DNA from: G963674665 sp963674665
GTDB lineage: Bacteria; Desulfobacterota; Desulfovibrionia; Desulfovibrionales; Desulfovibrionaceae
Assembly (NCBI GenBank): GCA_963674665.2
Contig: CAXXPL010000005.1
Location: 496,001 to 560,000, forward strand
Reading direction: 5' to 3'
DNA length: 64,000 nt
Of this stretch, positions 34,636 through 43,595 are shown piece by piece. The translations under genes and the position numbers were made by a program. The notes under the pieces were generated by a model. The model saw only the letters and a list, made by a program, of their open reading frames with translations, was not told the DNA's origin and did not search any database. Position 1 is the first letter of the stretch. Every line of letters begins with the position of its first letter.

Positions 34636-35667
34636 TTATGCGCTTACGGCGAGCATGCGCTCAAGAGCCTCTCGCGCTGGATTCGCTGTCTCCTCTGGAA
34701 CCGTTGCCTGGGGAACAGGGGGGGTGTCGTGTTTGAGACCGGACAGCAGACTGTCCAGGTTCTCCTGCGTCACTTTGGCCATGTTCGAACAGTACAGATC
34801 GGCCAGGGGAAAGATGGTTTTGTTACCGGCATATTGCGCGGCCAATCGGTGAACCAGATTGGCCTCTGTTCCGACATAGATGACGGCTCCCTCGGGCGCG
34901 GCCGCCACATACTTTATGATGTGCGACGTGGAGCCGCTGCTGTCAGCGGCCTTGACCACTTCCGGGGAGCACTCCGGATGCACCACCACTTTGGCATCGG
35001 GGTGACGTTTCCTGGCGGCGTCGATCTGAGCGGTCCTGAAGCCGTAGTGAATGGCGCAGCAGCCGGGCCACAGGAGCAGCTTGCGCCCCTTGGCGGAGTC
35101 GGGGGAGACCATGTCGCCATGTTTCCGGATATCCAGGATCATGCGCTGTTTCTGGGGAATGCCTAGATTGTCCGCGGTGTTCATGCCCAGGTTCTTGTCC
35201 GGCAGGAACAGGACAGCGTCTCCCTGTTCCAGAGCCCAGGTCATCATCTTGTCGGCGTTGGCCGAAGTGCACACCGTACCGCCATGTTTACCGCAAATGG
35301 CCTTCACCGCGGCGGAGGAGTTGACGTAAGTGAGAGGGACTATCCGGGCGCCCTTGCTCCGCAAGCGGGTCAGGACCGTGTCGACGCGCTCCGGCTGAGC
35401 CATTTCCGACATCACGCATTTGGCGTCCGGCGCCGGAATGAATACCCGCTGGTTTTCAGAAGCGAGTAAGGCGGCGGATTCCGCCATGAAGTACACGCCG
35501 CAGAAGATGATGTCCCTGTTGGATATGTCCGGAATCAGCCTGGCCAGCTCCAGGGAGTCGCCAACGTGATGGGCGCGCCGGACCACTGTGTCGGTCTCAT
35601 AGTGGTGGGCCATGATCACGGGATCGTCATGGTTGTTCTGTATGCTGGGCAAAGAATCGGAAGTCAT
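34636..35667 (-). CDS. nadA: Quinolinate synthase (4Fe-4S)
   Basis: Condenses iminoaspartate with dihydroxyacetone phosphate to quinolinate. 343 residues from ATG 35667, which has AAGGA upstream; the frame extends to 35958 without homology. It contains IMAHHYET, YVNSSAAVKAICGKHGGTVC, VVHPECSPEVV and the late DLYCSNMAKV; cysteines in these segments would ligate the cluster. Length and motifs are standard. Middle gene of the operon. Confidence 0.95.
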   Translation of the reverse strand: MTSDSLPSIQNNHDDPVIMAHHYETDTVVRRAHHVGDSLELARLIPDISNRDIIFCGVYFMAESAALLASENQRVFIPAPDAKCVMSEMAQPERVDTVLTRLRSKGARIVPLTYVNSSAAVKAICGKHGGTVCTSANADKMMTWALEQGDAVLFLPDKNLGMNTADNLGIPQKQRMILDIRKHGDMVSPDSAKGRKLLLWPGCCAIHYGFRTAQIDAARKRHPDAKVVVHPECSPEVVKAADSSGSTSHIIKYVAAAPEGAVIYVGTEANLVHRLAAQYAGNKTIFPLADLYCSNMAKVTQENLDSLLSGLKHDTPPVPQATVPEETANPAREALERMLAVSA

Positions 35668-35681
35668 GAGGCATCCTTGCA

Positions 35682-36587
35682 TTATGAGTAGGTTTGGGTT
35701 TTGTTGATTTTTTTGACACGCATGCTGATGTCGGTGGAGCGTGCGGAGTGTGTGATGCGACCAACGGAGACAAAATCCGCGCCCAGGCCGGCCAGCGACG
35801 GAAGGCTTTCCAGATCCACGCCGCCGCTTATTTCTGTCTCGATTTCCGCTGGAATCCGTTTCAAGCATGCCGCCATCTGGGCGTGATTCATGTTGTCGAG
35901 CATGATGCGGTCCACCTTGGCCTCCACCGCAGCGTCCACATCGTCCATGTCCCGGCACTCCACCTCGACAGGGGGGCAGGGCGAAAGAACCTCACGCACC
36001 CTGGACACGGCCTTTTGGATGGAGCCGGCCTGGTCGATGTGATTGTCCTTGAGCATGAGCATCTCTTCGAGGTCCTTGCGGTGGTTGCGCCCCCCGCCAA
36101 GAAGTACGGCGTACTTGTCCGGGTATCGCAGGCAGGGCAGGGTTTTGCGCGTATCGAGCAGCCTGGTCTTGCCGTTCCCCAGGGCGCGGGCATACTCACG
36201 CGTCAGGGTGGCGATGCCGGAGAGGTGGGAGAGAAAGTTGAGAATGACCCGTTCGGTCTTGAGCAACAACCGCGCCTGCCCCTCAATGCGGGCGAGGAGG
36301 TCGCCCTTGGAGGCAATACCGCCTTCGGTGAATTCCAGCATCACTGTGTGTGGAGCGTGGGGAGCGAAAGCGGCGGCGGAGCGCTCCAGAATGATCGGAA
36401 TGAGGGGGAGTCCGGCTACGACCATTTCCTCCTTGGCCACGATTTCGGCTTCGAGGTGTTCCGCCGGGGAGAAAAGCCCAATGGATGTCAGGTCCTCACC
36501 ATCCTCGGCCAGGGCGAGATCAATGGCATTGAGCAGGTACCGTCGGGCTTGGCCCGAAAAAAATTTCGAAAAAATATCTGGTTGCAT
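35682..36587 (-). CDS. nadC: Nicotinate-nucleotide pyrophosphorylase (quinolinate phosphoribosyltransferase)
   Basis: Converts quinolinate and PRPP to nicotinate mononucleotide. 301 residues with DLALAEDGEDLTSIGLF, LNFLSHLSGIATLTREY, LDTRKTLPCLRYPDKYAVL and GGGRNHRKDLEEMLMLKDNHI, the core active-site segments, and SGGVDLESL near the C terminus. It leads nadC-nadA-nadB; nadA starts 14 bp downstream, indicating one transcript. mgtE is divergent 110 bp away. Confidence 0.95.
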   Translation of the reverse strand: MQPDIFSKFFSGQARRYLLNAIDLALAEDGEDLTSIGLFSPAEHLEAEIVAKEEMVVAGLPLIPIILERSAAAFAPHAPHTVMLEFTEGGIASKGDLLARIEGQARLLLKTERVILNFLSHLSGIATLTREYARALGNGKTRLLDTRKTLPCLRYPDKYAVLLGGGRNHRKDLEEMLMLKDNHIDQAGSIQKAVSRVREVLSPCPPVEVECRDMDDVDAAVEAKVDRIMLDNMNHAQMAACLKRIPAEIETEISGGVDLESLPSLAGLGADFVSVGRITHSARSTDISMRVKKINKTQTYS

Positions 36588-36697
36588 CGTGTTTTCAGTT
36601 CCATGGCATCTATGATAGAGCGTCTTTTGCGGCGCCGGTGGGGCGCTTCATGCCCGGCCCGGCCCGATAGTTCATCAAAGCCTAACAGTCTATTGTG

Positions 36698-38101
36698 ATG
36701 CACGAAAAAAAGCAAACACCAGAAAATCCCGATTTCGGCGCCACCAATCAGGGGGGAGCCGTGGAGGAAATTGATCGCGTTCAGGATCATTCCGTGACCA
36801 GCGCCGAGCATGAGGACGTGCGTAGCGCCGAGGATCTGGAATCCATTCACCCTGCGGATGCCGCCGATCATTTGGAAAAGCTCGACCTCGATGAGCAGGT
36901 CTCCTGGGTTGGGCAATTACCCGCAGTTACAGCGGCCGAAGCCCTGGAGGAAATGGAGGAACACCAGCGGGCTCTTCTTCTGGAGAAGTTGGAGACCAAC
37001 CTGGCCGCGCGGATCATGTCCGAAATGTCTCCGGACGACGCGGCCGACGCCTTGGACGAGCTTGACGAGGAGCACCGGGCGGCTCTGCTGCGGCGGCTGA
37101 AGAAGGAGGACGCCGCGCTGCTCAGGCGCCTGATGCGCTTTGACCCGGATTCTGCCGGTGGCGTCATGACCACGGAATGTCTGGTGCTGGACCACCGATT
37201 GTCCTCCGATCAGGCCATCGCCTTTATCCGCAAGGAGATCAAGGACAAGGAAATTCCCTACTACACCTACCTGGTGGACGAGAACGACAGGCTTGTGGGG
37301 GTGCCCTCACTGCGGGACATCCTGCTGAGCAAGCCCGGAGTCCTGCTCAAGGACCTGGTGAAGGGAAAAAGCCTCATCGCCGTGCAGTTCGACGTGGACA
37401 AGGAAGAGGTGGCGCACCAGATGCGGCACTACAACTTCCTGGCCCTGCCGGTCATCGACTACGAAGGCAAATTCCTGGGCGTCGTCACCCACGACGACGT
37501 CATGGATATCATCCACGAAGAGGCCAGTGAGGACATGCTCGGTATGGTGGGCGCCGGACAGGACGAGACCGTTGACACGCCCTGGCGCTCCTCCGTGCTC
37601 AAAAGATTGCCCTGGCTGTGCATCAACATGATCAATTCCGGCTTTTCTGCCTATGTTGTGCATATGTTCGAGGGCACCATCTCCCAGATGGCCATCCTCG
37701 CAGCGCTCATGCCCATTGTGGCGAATCAGGCAGGTAACACGGGGCAGCAGTCCCTTGCTGTTATCATCCGCCAGATGGCCATGGAGCGTTTCGACCGCAA
37801 ACGCATCTGGTTCGCAGTGCTCCGTGAGGCCAAGGTCGGCCTGGTCAACGGGCTGATCATAGGCACGCTGGTGCTGCTGCTGGTGTACGGCCTGACCCAG
37901 AAAATGATTCTGGCCCAGGTCATGGCCCTGGCCCTGGGAATCAACATGTTCCTCGGGGCGGTGGCCGGCGCGTCCATTCCCATGATTCTCAAGGAACTGG
38001 GGCGCGACCCGGCTCAGGCGTCGAGCATATTCCTCACCACCATCACGGACTCGGCCGGTTTTCTGTTCTTCCTCGGCCTTGCCACCGTGATGCTGTTCTG
38101 A
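36698..38101 (+). CDS. mgtE: MgtE-type magnesium transporter
   Basis: Magnesium channel of 467 residues. A superhelical N domain (DAADHLEKLDLDEQ, MSPDDAADALDELDEEH) is followed by two CBS domains (TYLVDENDRLVGVPSLRDIL and LPVIDYEGKFLGVVTHDDVM) that sense cytosolic Mg, and five C-terminal helices with MPIVANQAGNTGQQSLAVI, the pore-forming P-A-N-x-G region. The start is taken as ATG 36698 directly after GTG 36695; neither has a strong ribosome binding site. Divergent from the nad operon. Confidence 0.93.
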   Translation: MHEKKQTPENPDFGATNQGGAVEEIDRVQDHSVTSAEHEDVRSAEDLESIHPADAADHLEKLDLDEQVSWVGQLPAVTAAEALEEMEEHQRALLLEKLETNLAARIMSEMSPDDAADALDELDEEHRAALLRRLKKEDAALLRRLMRFDPDSAGGVMTTECLVLDHRLSSDQAIAFIRKEIKDKEIPYYTYLVDENDRLVGVPSLRDILLSKPGVLLKDLVKGKSLIAVQFDVDKEEVAHQMRHYNFLALPVIDYEGKFLGVVTHDDVMDIIHEEASEDMLGMVGAGQDETVDTPWRSSVLKRLPWLCINMINSGFSAYVVHMFEGTISQMAILAALMPIVANQAGNTGQQSLAVIIRQMAMERFDRKRIWFAVLREAKVGLVNGLIIGTLVLLLVYGLTQKMILAQVMALALGINMFLGAVAGASIPMILKELGRDPAQASSIFLTTITDSAGFLFFLGLATVMLF

Positions 38102-38188
38102 CCTTTTCTCCACAATACCGAAAAATTGGTTCAGGGATTCCCGCCTGGGACGTCTCTCGCGATTCGAATAGTTATTTATGAATTATTC

Positions 38189-38226
38189 GGAAGGAGCAGG
38201 GGAAGGGCTTTTTCAAACCCCTCCCC
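38189..38226. terminator. Bidirectional terminator-like hairpin between mgtE and the queuosine transporter gene
   Basis: GGGGAAGGG pairs imperfectly with CCCCTCCCC around CTTTTTCAAA, between two convergent gene ends. A-rich sequence follows on the plus side and pyrimidines on the minus side. Confidence 0.45.
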
Positions 38227-38255
38227 GAAAAATCCTTTCCACGCGGCCGGTAGGA

Positions 38256-38951
38256 TCAATCCTGCTCCAGGGACTGGGAGGATGCGGGGATGAATCGCTT
38301 GGCCAGGTAGATGAACGGGGTGTCCAGGATGGCCACGATGGTCTTCATCAGGTAGGTGGTGAGAAGAATTTCCCACCATACGCTCCAGGGAAACACGCCG
38401 ATGAAGGCGATGGAGCAGAAGATCGCGCTGTCCAACAGCTGGGAAACCAGGGTGCTGGCGTTGTTGCGCAGCCAGAGATGACGTCCCTGAGTGCGCTCCC
38501 GCCAGTAGTGGAAGGACCAGACGTCGTGCAACTGGGAGACGAGGTAGGCGGCCATGCTGGCCACGGCAAGGCGGGGAAGGAATCCGAAAATGGCCTGCAA
38601 ATGCGGACTGGCGAAATCGTCCCCTGCCGGAACGAACAACAGGGCGAGCTGCATGTACACTGTGGCCAGGACAAGGGCCACGAAGCCAAGCAGCACCCCC
38701 TTGCGTGCCTGCTCCTTGCCGAAATACTCGCTGAGCAGATCCGTGGCCAGAAACACACTGGCATAGAGCAGGTTGCCCAGGGTGGTGGTCAGGCCGAACA
38801 GCTCAACTGTCTTGAGCACCTGGATGTTGCAGAGAATGAGGTTGAAGACGATCAGGCCATACAGGCCGATCCCGCCGAAAAACCTGAAGATCACAAGCAC
38901 CATGGTCAGGTCTATGAAGGCGAATCCGGCCCAGAGGAGTTCATTGGTCAT
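38256..38951 (-). CDS. yhhQ: Queuosine precursor transporter (YhhQ/VUT family)
   Basis: Inner-membrane protein of 231 residues with about six helices. It contains NLLYASVFLATDLLSEYFGK and the C-terminal LRNNASTLVSQLLDSAIF, the conserved VUT-1 motif; TYLMKTIVAILDTPFIYLAKRF closes the protein. The family imports the queuosine precursors preQ0/preQ1 or queuine. I chose ATG 38951 (GAGAG upstream); the frame extends to 39023 through a basic, Arg/Phe-rich stretch lacking homology. I saw no preQ1 riboswitch consensus in the leader. Confidence 0.88.
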   Translation of the reverse strand: MTNELLWAGFAFIDLTMVLVIFRFFGGIGLYGLIVFNLILCNIQVLKTVELFGLTTTLGNLLYASVFLATDLLSEYFGKEQARKGVLLGFVALVLATVYMQLALLFVPAGDDFASPHLQAIFGFLPRLAVASMAAYLVSQLHDVWSFHYWRERTQGRHLWLRNNASTLVSQLLDSAIFCSIAFIGVFPWSVWWEILLTTYLMKTIVAILDTPFIYLAKRFIPASSQSLEQD

Positions 38952-39180
38952 GAAGGCTCTCTCGTTGTTGCGGGTTGAAACAAAAAAACGGAAAACGCGA
39001 AAAAGCACGCGTCTCGGGAACATGATTCCTCGGTGTGATTGATCGGAGGAATGAAACGAAAATCCGAGGAGTGAGAATTCCAGTCCCCCTCTCCCCGGGA
39101 AGCAGCCTTATTCACCCAGGACGCGCGGGCTGTCAATGTCTCTGTCCGAGCCTTGGCTCACTGGCGGGCCTTGCCCAGGG

Positions 39181-40473
39181 TCAGGATGAAGGGGAGGCGG
39201 CCAGCTTGGTTTTGGCCTTTTCCAGATACTCGCTTTCAGGCACGATGGAGAGGATGTCCACCGCCTCCTTCCACTTCTTCACGGCCTGGTCCTTCCTACC
39301 CAGGTCCTCGTAAACCAGGCCTTCCTGGTACAGTTCCTTGCCCTGCTGGGCTATGGCTGGCATGAGCTTCTCGATTTTGGCCTTGATCTCCTTGTGATCC
39401 GGAAAGACTTCCAGCGCCGAGTTCCAGGCCTCCAGGGCCTGCCGGGGCTTTCCCCGGTCCAGGAGCTTTTCCCCCTTTTCGAAATCCGGGCGGGTCTTCT
39501 CCAGCAACATCTTTTCGAGCTCCTCGGCAATTCGCTCCGCAGCGGTGGTCTCCTCGCTGGCCACATTCAGGGAGAGCAGGTATTGAAACTCCCGCAGAGC
39601 GCGGTATGGCTGGTTCTCGTCTCTGTATAGCATGGCCTTGGCATAGGAGTGTTTCATCTTGTCCATGGCCTTTTCCCGCGCCACGGCCTGCTTCTCCTCC
39701 ACCTCCTGTTGCTCCACCAGTGCGGCACCGATGTCGGCCATGAGCCTGTTCACGTCCTCGTTGTCTGGTGCCAGTTCCCGGGCCTTGAGCAGTACCTCCT
39801 TGGCCTTTGCGTAATCCTTGGTGGCGTAAAGCACGTTGGCCTCGGTGAACAGGGGACTCAATTTTTCGCGGATTTCCCAGGCCTGTTGTTTACTCTCCTC
39901 GGCCGCCTTTACGTCGGCTGTGTCAGGTTGTTGGTACACAGGGACAGGTTCAGAGGCATTTTCCAAAAGAGGATAATACTTGAGGGCTACGGCACCTACG
40001 CCCAGGACAAGGAGAAGGAGCAGCACGTAGAAGACCTTGCTCGCCTTGCCCCGCCTGTGTTTCTTTTCCAAGGGCTGGCCATCGCCGGTGACGACACGCA
40101 GGGCGCTCTCTCCCAGACGCAACACGTCGCCGCTCTTCAGGGGAGAGCTCTTGACGGGCTTGCTTCCCAGGAGAACGGGGTTGTTCTTGTTCAGGGCCGT
40201 GGCGACGAATTTCCCGCCTTTGCGTTCGATACGCAGATGGTGCTTGGAGGTGGCCTTGTCATCGAGCCTGAGATCGCAATCAGCGTGCCTGCCCACCAGT
40301 ACCCGACGGACGATGATCACGCTCTTGCCTTTGGACGGCCCTTCGATCACCTCCAACAGGGGGGGGCTCTCTTTTTGAAACAACGTCTCGGAGCTGATAT
40401 CCTGCGCGGTTTCCACATTCGTTTCGCCGATCTCTACAGTGCCGCCTTCCATGGTCTCGTCACCGGTCATCAT
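39181..40473 (-). CDS. FHA-domain membrane protein with C-terminal TPR repeats
   Basis: 430 residues. A forkhead-associated domain at about 38-128 (VGRHADCDLRL, SKHHLRIE, LNKNNPVLLG) would bind a phosphothreonine peptide in the cytoplasm. A basic stretch KKHRRGKASK and one helix (about 146-166) follow, then an extracytoplasmic part with TPR-like units (ANVLYATKDYAKAKEVLLKA and EALEAWNSALEVFPDH-like). It resembles scaffold proteins of Ser/Thr phospho-signalling or secretion systems, but no kinase or secretion gene is near. GGAGA precedes the ATG. Confidence 0.8.
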   Translation of the reverse strand: MMTGDETMEGGTVEIGETNVETAQDISSETLFQKESPPLLEVIEGPSKGKSVIIVRRVLVGRHADCDLRLDDKATSKHHLRIERKGGKFVATALNKNNPVLLGSKPVKSSPLKSGDVLRLGESALRVVTGDGQPLEKKHRRGKASKVFYVLLLLLVLGVGAVALKYYPLLENASEPVPVYQQPDTADVKAAEESKQQAWEIREKLSPLFTEANVLYATKDYAKAKEVLLKARELAPDNEDVNRLMADIGAALVEQQEVEEKQAVAREKAMDKMKHSYAKAMLYRDENQPYRALREFQYLLSLNVASEETTAAERIAEELEKMLLEKTRPDFEKGEKLLDRGKPRQALEAWNSALEVFPDHKEIKAKIEKLMPAIAQQGKELYQEGLVYEDLGRKDQAVKKWKEAVDILSIVPESEYLEKAKTKLAASPSS

Positions 40474-40774
40474 TGTTTCTCCACGATTTCATAGAGTTTT
40501 TTTGGCGTCTATGCGGGATCGTCGTTCTTGTCTTCACTCCGTTGCACCACGAGAGCAAGTTCATTTCAGCCTCCTCATAGCGCATGTATTTGAAAGCCAA
40601 AACCCCCTTGCATCAAAGATTACGGATTTTCCTCAGAGGCGGGAAAATCCGTTATGGAACAGGGATGATAAGCGGAACCTTGCGCTCCAGAGCCGAAGGG
40701 GATAACAATCTCCGGGGGTTGACCGAGTTCGGCGCCGCTGCAGCCGCGATGGTGTCCCGTCGATCAAATCCTAA

Positions 40775-40926
40775 GGAAGCGCTGATTGATTACATTTTTC
40801 AGAAGTGCTGTAGAATTGTTCGCTGGCGAGGCGCAAGGCAAAGGCAAGGCCGACGTGTATTTATGATACACGAGGATTTGCCTTTTCCATAGCAACAAAG
40901 CCAGCGGGCAATTATGCGGTGCTTCC
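40775..40926 (+). repeat. 152-bp MITE-like element, copy 3 with CTAA flanks
   Basis: Ends GGAAGCGCTG and CGGTGCTTCC, with a central perfect GTGTAT/ATACAC mini-hairpin. It has exactly the same length as copies 1 and 2. The sequence CTAA abuts both ends (40771-40774 and 40927-40930), a candidate 4-bp target duplication. The right-hand CTAA is part of CTAAGGAG, the ribosome binding site of the ABC binding-protein gene at 40941. Confidence 0.88.
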
Positions 40927-40940
40927 CTAAGGAGTCGCGC

Positions 40941-41843
40941 ATGTTGAAACGTATCATCATCGCCGGTTTATTGGTTCTATGCGGTCTGGCCGTGGGCGTG
41001 GCCGCGAGTGCCCAGTCCCGCTCCCTCAAAATGGGAATCCTTCCCGTGCTGGATACGCTCCCCCTTCAGGTGGCCGTGCGACAGGGATTTTTCCAGAAGC
41101 AGGGGCTGAACGTGGAACTCGTACCTTTCGCCAGCGCCCTGGAGCGTGATACCGCCATGCAGAGCGGGGCCCTGGACGGATATTTCGGCGACATCCTCAA
41201 CACTTTGCTGCTGATCCAAAACAAAGTGCCCATGCGCATCGTCACCGTTTCGTACGCAACCGCTCCGGGACAGCGCATGTTCGCCCTGGTGCGCAGCCCC
41301 AAATCGGATGCCTCGGAGACCAAATTCCAGGTGGGAATTTCCAAATCCTCCATCATAGAGTATTTATTGGACCGCATGAGCTCCGCCAACGCGGGCAAGT
41401 TGCCCGAGTTGGAGGTCCTCGAGGTCAAGCAGATCTCCATTCGACTGCAGATGTTGCTCGCCGGACAGCTGGGAACTGCACTCCTGCCCGAACCCCTGGC
41501 CTCCCTGGCCGAATCCAAAGGCGCTGCTATCCTGGCCACGGACGAGGAGCTGAAAATGCCCCTTACGGTGCTGTGTCTGCATGAGGAGCGGAAGAACGAC
41601 GTTGAGGCCTTTCTGAAGGCCTATACCGAGGCTGTGGAGAGCATCAACGCGAACCCTGAGACCTTTCGCGAGCTGATGGTGGAGACCTGCCGCGTGCCCA
41701 AGCCTCTTGCCAAGACCTTTCCCGTGTACCGTTTTCCCGAACCCAAACTACCCGCGGAGCAGGACGTCTGGCCCGTACAGCAGTGGATGCTCACCCGTGG
41801 GCTTCTCAACGCAATGTTACCCTACGACCGGATAGTGCCCTGA
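40941..41843 (+). CDS. ABC transporter substrate-binding protein (SsuA/ThiY/NMT1-like)
   Basis: Periplasmic receptor of the three-gene importer. 300 residues with signal peptide MLKRIIIAGLLVLCGLAVGV and cleavage near ASAQ. Family features are GILPVLDTLPLQVAVRQGFF, QKQGLNVELVPFASALER and the SGALDGYFGDILNTLLLI core, then GISKSSIIEYLL. Relatives bind aliphatic sulfonates, nitrate, taurine or thiamine precursors; the ligand is undetermined here. The ATG follows AAGGAG formed at the edge of the MITE-like repeat. Confidence 0.87.
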   Translation: MLKRIIIAGLLVLCGLAVGVAASAQSRSLKMGILPVLDTLPLQVAVRQGFFQKQGLNVELVPFASALERDTAMQSGALDGYFGDILNTLLLIQNKVPMRIVTVSYATAPGQRMFALVRSPKSDASETKFQVGISKSSIIEYLLDRMSSANAGKLPELEVLEVKQISIRLQMLLAGQLGTALLPEPLASLAESKGAAILATDEELKMPLTVLCLHEERKNDVEAFLKAYTEAVESINANPETFRELMVETCRVPKPLAKTFPVYRFPEPKLPAEQDVWPVQQWMLTRGLLNAMLPYDRIVP

Positions 41844-41872
41844 CCCGGGTTCGGCTTTTTACTGATTCTTCC

Positions 41873-42610
41873 ATGCTTGAAATTCGCGACATCAACAAGG
41901 GGTACGGTGACGGCCGCTCCATCCTGGCCAATGTCAGCTTTCACCTGGCCCCGGGCGAGACCCTGAGCATCGTGGGGCCGTCCGGGTGCGGAAAGACCAC
42001 GTTGCTGTACTGCATATGCGGCCTGGCCGCCCCTGACAAAGGAGAGGTGCTGCTGCACGGGGAGCGCGTCTCCCGCGCGAGCCAGGACATCGCCATCATC
42101 CTCCAGGATTATGGGCTCTTCCCCTGGAAGAGCGTGGAGGACAACGTGGCCCTGGGTCTTAAGCTGCGCGGCGTGCCCCGAAACAGGCGAAGGGAAGAGG
42201 CGGGGCGGCATCTTGAAGCCCTGGGCCTCGCCGGCCGCGAAAAGGACTACCCGTCCTGCCTCAGCGGAGGTGAGCAGCAGCGGGTGGCAATTGCCCGGGC
42301 CTATGCCATGGCTCCCAAGCTTCTGCTCATGGACGAGCCTTTTTCCTCACTGGACGCCATTACCCGCGAACACCTTCAGGATACGCTGTGCGAATCATGG
42401 AGAACGCGCCGCACTCCCTACGTCCTGGTGACTCACAGCGTGGAGGAGGCGGTTGTCCTGGGCTCCAAGATTCTGCTTCTGGCCGGCAGCCCGGCCACGG
42501 TTCGCGCCGCTTTCGACAACCCCTGCTTCGGCGCGCCCGATATCAGGGACAGGGCGGAGTTCTTCCATCTTGTGCGTGACGTTCGTAAGAGCATGGAGGA
42601 GCACTGGTGA
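41873..42610 (+). CDS. ABC transporter ATP-binding protein
   Basis: 245-residue ATPase of the same importer. Walker A is GPSGCGKTT, the Q-loop QDYGLFPWK, the signature LSGGEQQRVAIARAYAM, Walker B LLLMDEPFSSLD, and the H-loop VTHSVEEAV. Start ATG 41873; the frame runs back to 41783 inside the binding-protein gene. No strong ribosome binding site is visible, suggesting coupling to upstream translation. Overlaps the permease gene by 4 nt. Confidence 0.92.
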   Translation: MLEIRDINKGYGDGRSILANVSFHLAPGETLSIVGPSGCGKTTLLYCICGLAAPDKGEVLLHGERVSRASQDIAIILQDYGLFPWKSVEDNVALGLKLRGVPRNRRREEAGRHLEALGLAGREKDYPSCLSGGEQQRVAIARAYAMAPKLLLMDEPFSSLDAITREHLQDTLCESWRTRRTPYVLVTHSVEEAVVLGSKILLLAGSPATVRAAFDNPCFGAPDIRDRAEFFHLVRDVRKSMEEHW

Positions 42611-43383
42611 AAAACGGCAAGACCGGAAGAGGAAAGAGCACTTTGGTGCGGTACAGCGTCACCATTGTCGTGATCCTCGGCCTATGGAAACTCCTTTCCC
42701 TGGTCGCTGACGCCGCTGTGCTTCCGCCTCCGGAACTGGCCACCAAGGCCTTTGTCCTGGCCTTGGGGGATACCGCCTTCTGGAAGCATTTCTGCGCCAG
42801 CGCCATGCGCTCCCTCTCCGCCATGGCCCTGGCATTCGGCCTGGGCTTTCCACTGGGGGTTCTGCTCGGAGGCAGCAAACGAGCCGACTTGGTGCTCTCA
42901 CCCTTCGTGTTCCTCACCTATCCGATCCCGAAAATCGTGCTCCTCCCCCTGGTCTTCCTCTTTCTGGGCCTGGGCGATACCGCCAAGGTGGTCATGATCA
43001 GCCTGATACTGGGGTATCAGGTCCTGGTGGCCGCACGGGACGGAGCACGCAATGTCCACCCAAAACACCTGGACGCCATCCGCTCCCTGGGAGCCGGAAA
43101 AATGCGCACGTTCACCGAGGTGCTCATCCCCGCCTCGCTGCCTCACGGCTTCACGGCCCTGCGCCTGAACGCGGGAGTGAGCGTGGCGGTGTTGTTTTTC
43201 GTGGAGTCTTTCGCCACGCAATACGGGCTGGGATATCTGATCATGGATGCCTGGGGGCGCATGGACTACGACGCCATGTTTACCGGCATCCTGGGCATGA
43301 GCCTGCTCGGTGTGCTCCTTTACGAGGGCGTCAACGGACTTGAAAAGCTGGTGTGCTCCTGGAAGAACCAGGGCGCTAAATAG
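42607..43383 (+). CDS. ABC transporter permease (SsuC/ThiX-like)
   Basis: 258-residue inner-membrane subunit with about six helices and the EAA loop DAIRSLGAGKMRTFTEVLIPASLPHG that contacts the ATPase. GTG start at 42607, overlapping the ATPase stop (GTGA). The single permease gene implies a homodimeric channel, as in SsuBC-type systems. Confidence 0.9.
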   Translation: MKNGKTGRGKSTLVRYSVTIVVILGLWKLLSLVADAAVLPPPELATKAFVLALGDTAFWKHFCASAMRSLSAMALAFGLGFPLGVLLGGSKRADLVLSPFVFLTYPIPKIVLLPLVFLFLGLGDTAKVVMISLILGYQVLVAARDGARNVHPKHLDAIRSLGAGKMRTFTEVLIPASLPHGFTALRLNAGVSVAVLFFVESFATQYGLGYLIMDAWGRMDYDAMFTGILGMSLLGVLLYEGVNGLEKLVCSWKNQGAK

Positions 43384-43595
43384 CGACGCCTACGATTGTT
43401 CCGCCAGCGCATGGCGTTTCTCTCCCGAGCCCTTGTGTCGATATCGAACCGTCTGCCATAAATATTCTTAATCCACACGTTACACTGTCCACTCTTGCGG
43501 GGAGTGTGCACAACATGTATGAAATTCAGGCATTCAGCACCCTGAACCCAGGTTCTGCACAGTGTCACCGCCTGAGGAATGGTCAAGTCGGATAG

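Noticed and set aside
38952..39130. A preQ1 riboswitch in the leader of the queuosine-precursor transporter gene
   Set aside because: The leader contains a CCTCGG/CCGAGG hairpin but none of the conserved preQ1-I or preQ1-II sequence blocks that I can recognise.
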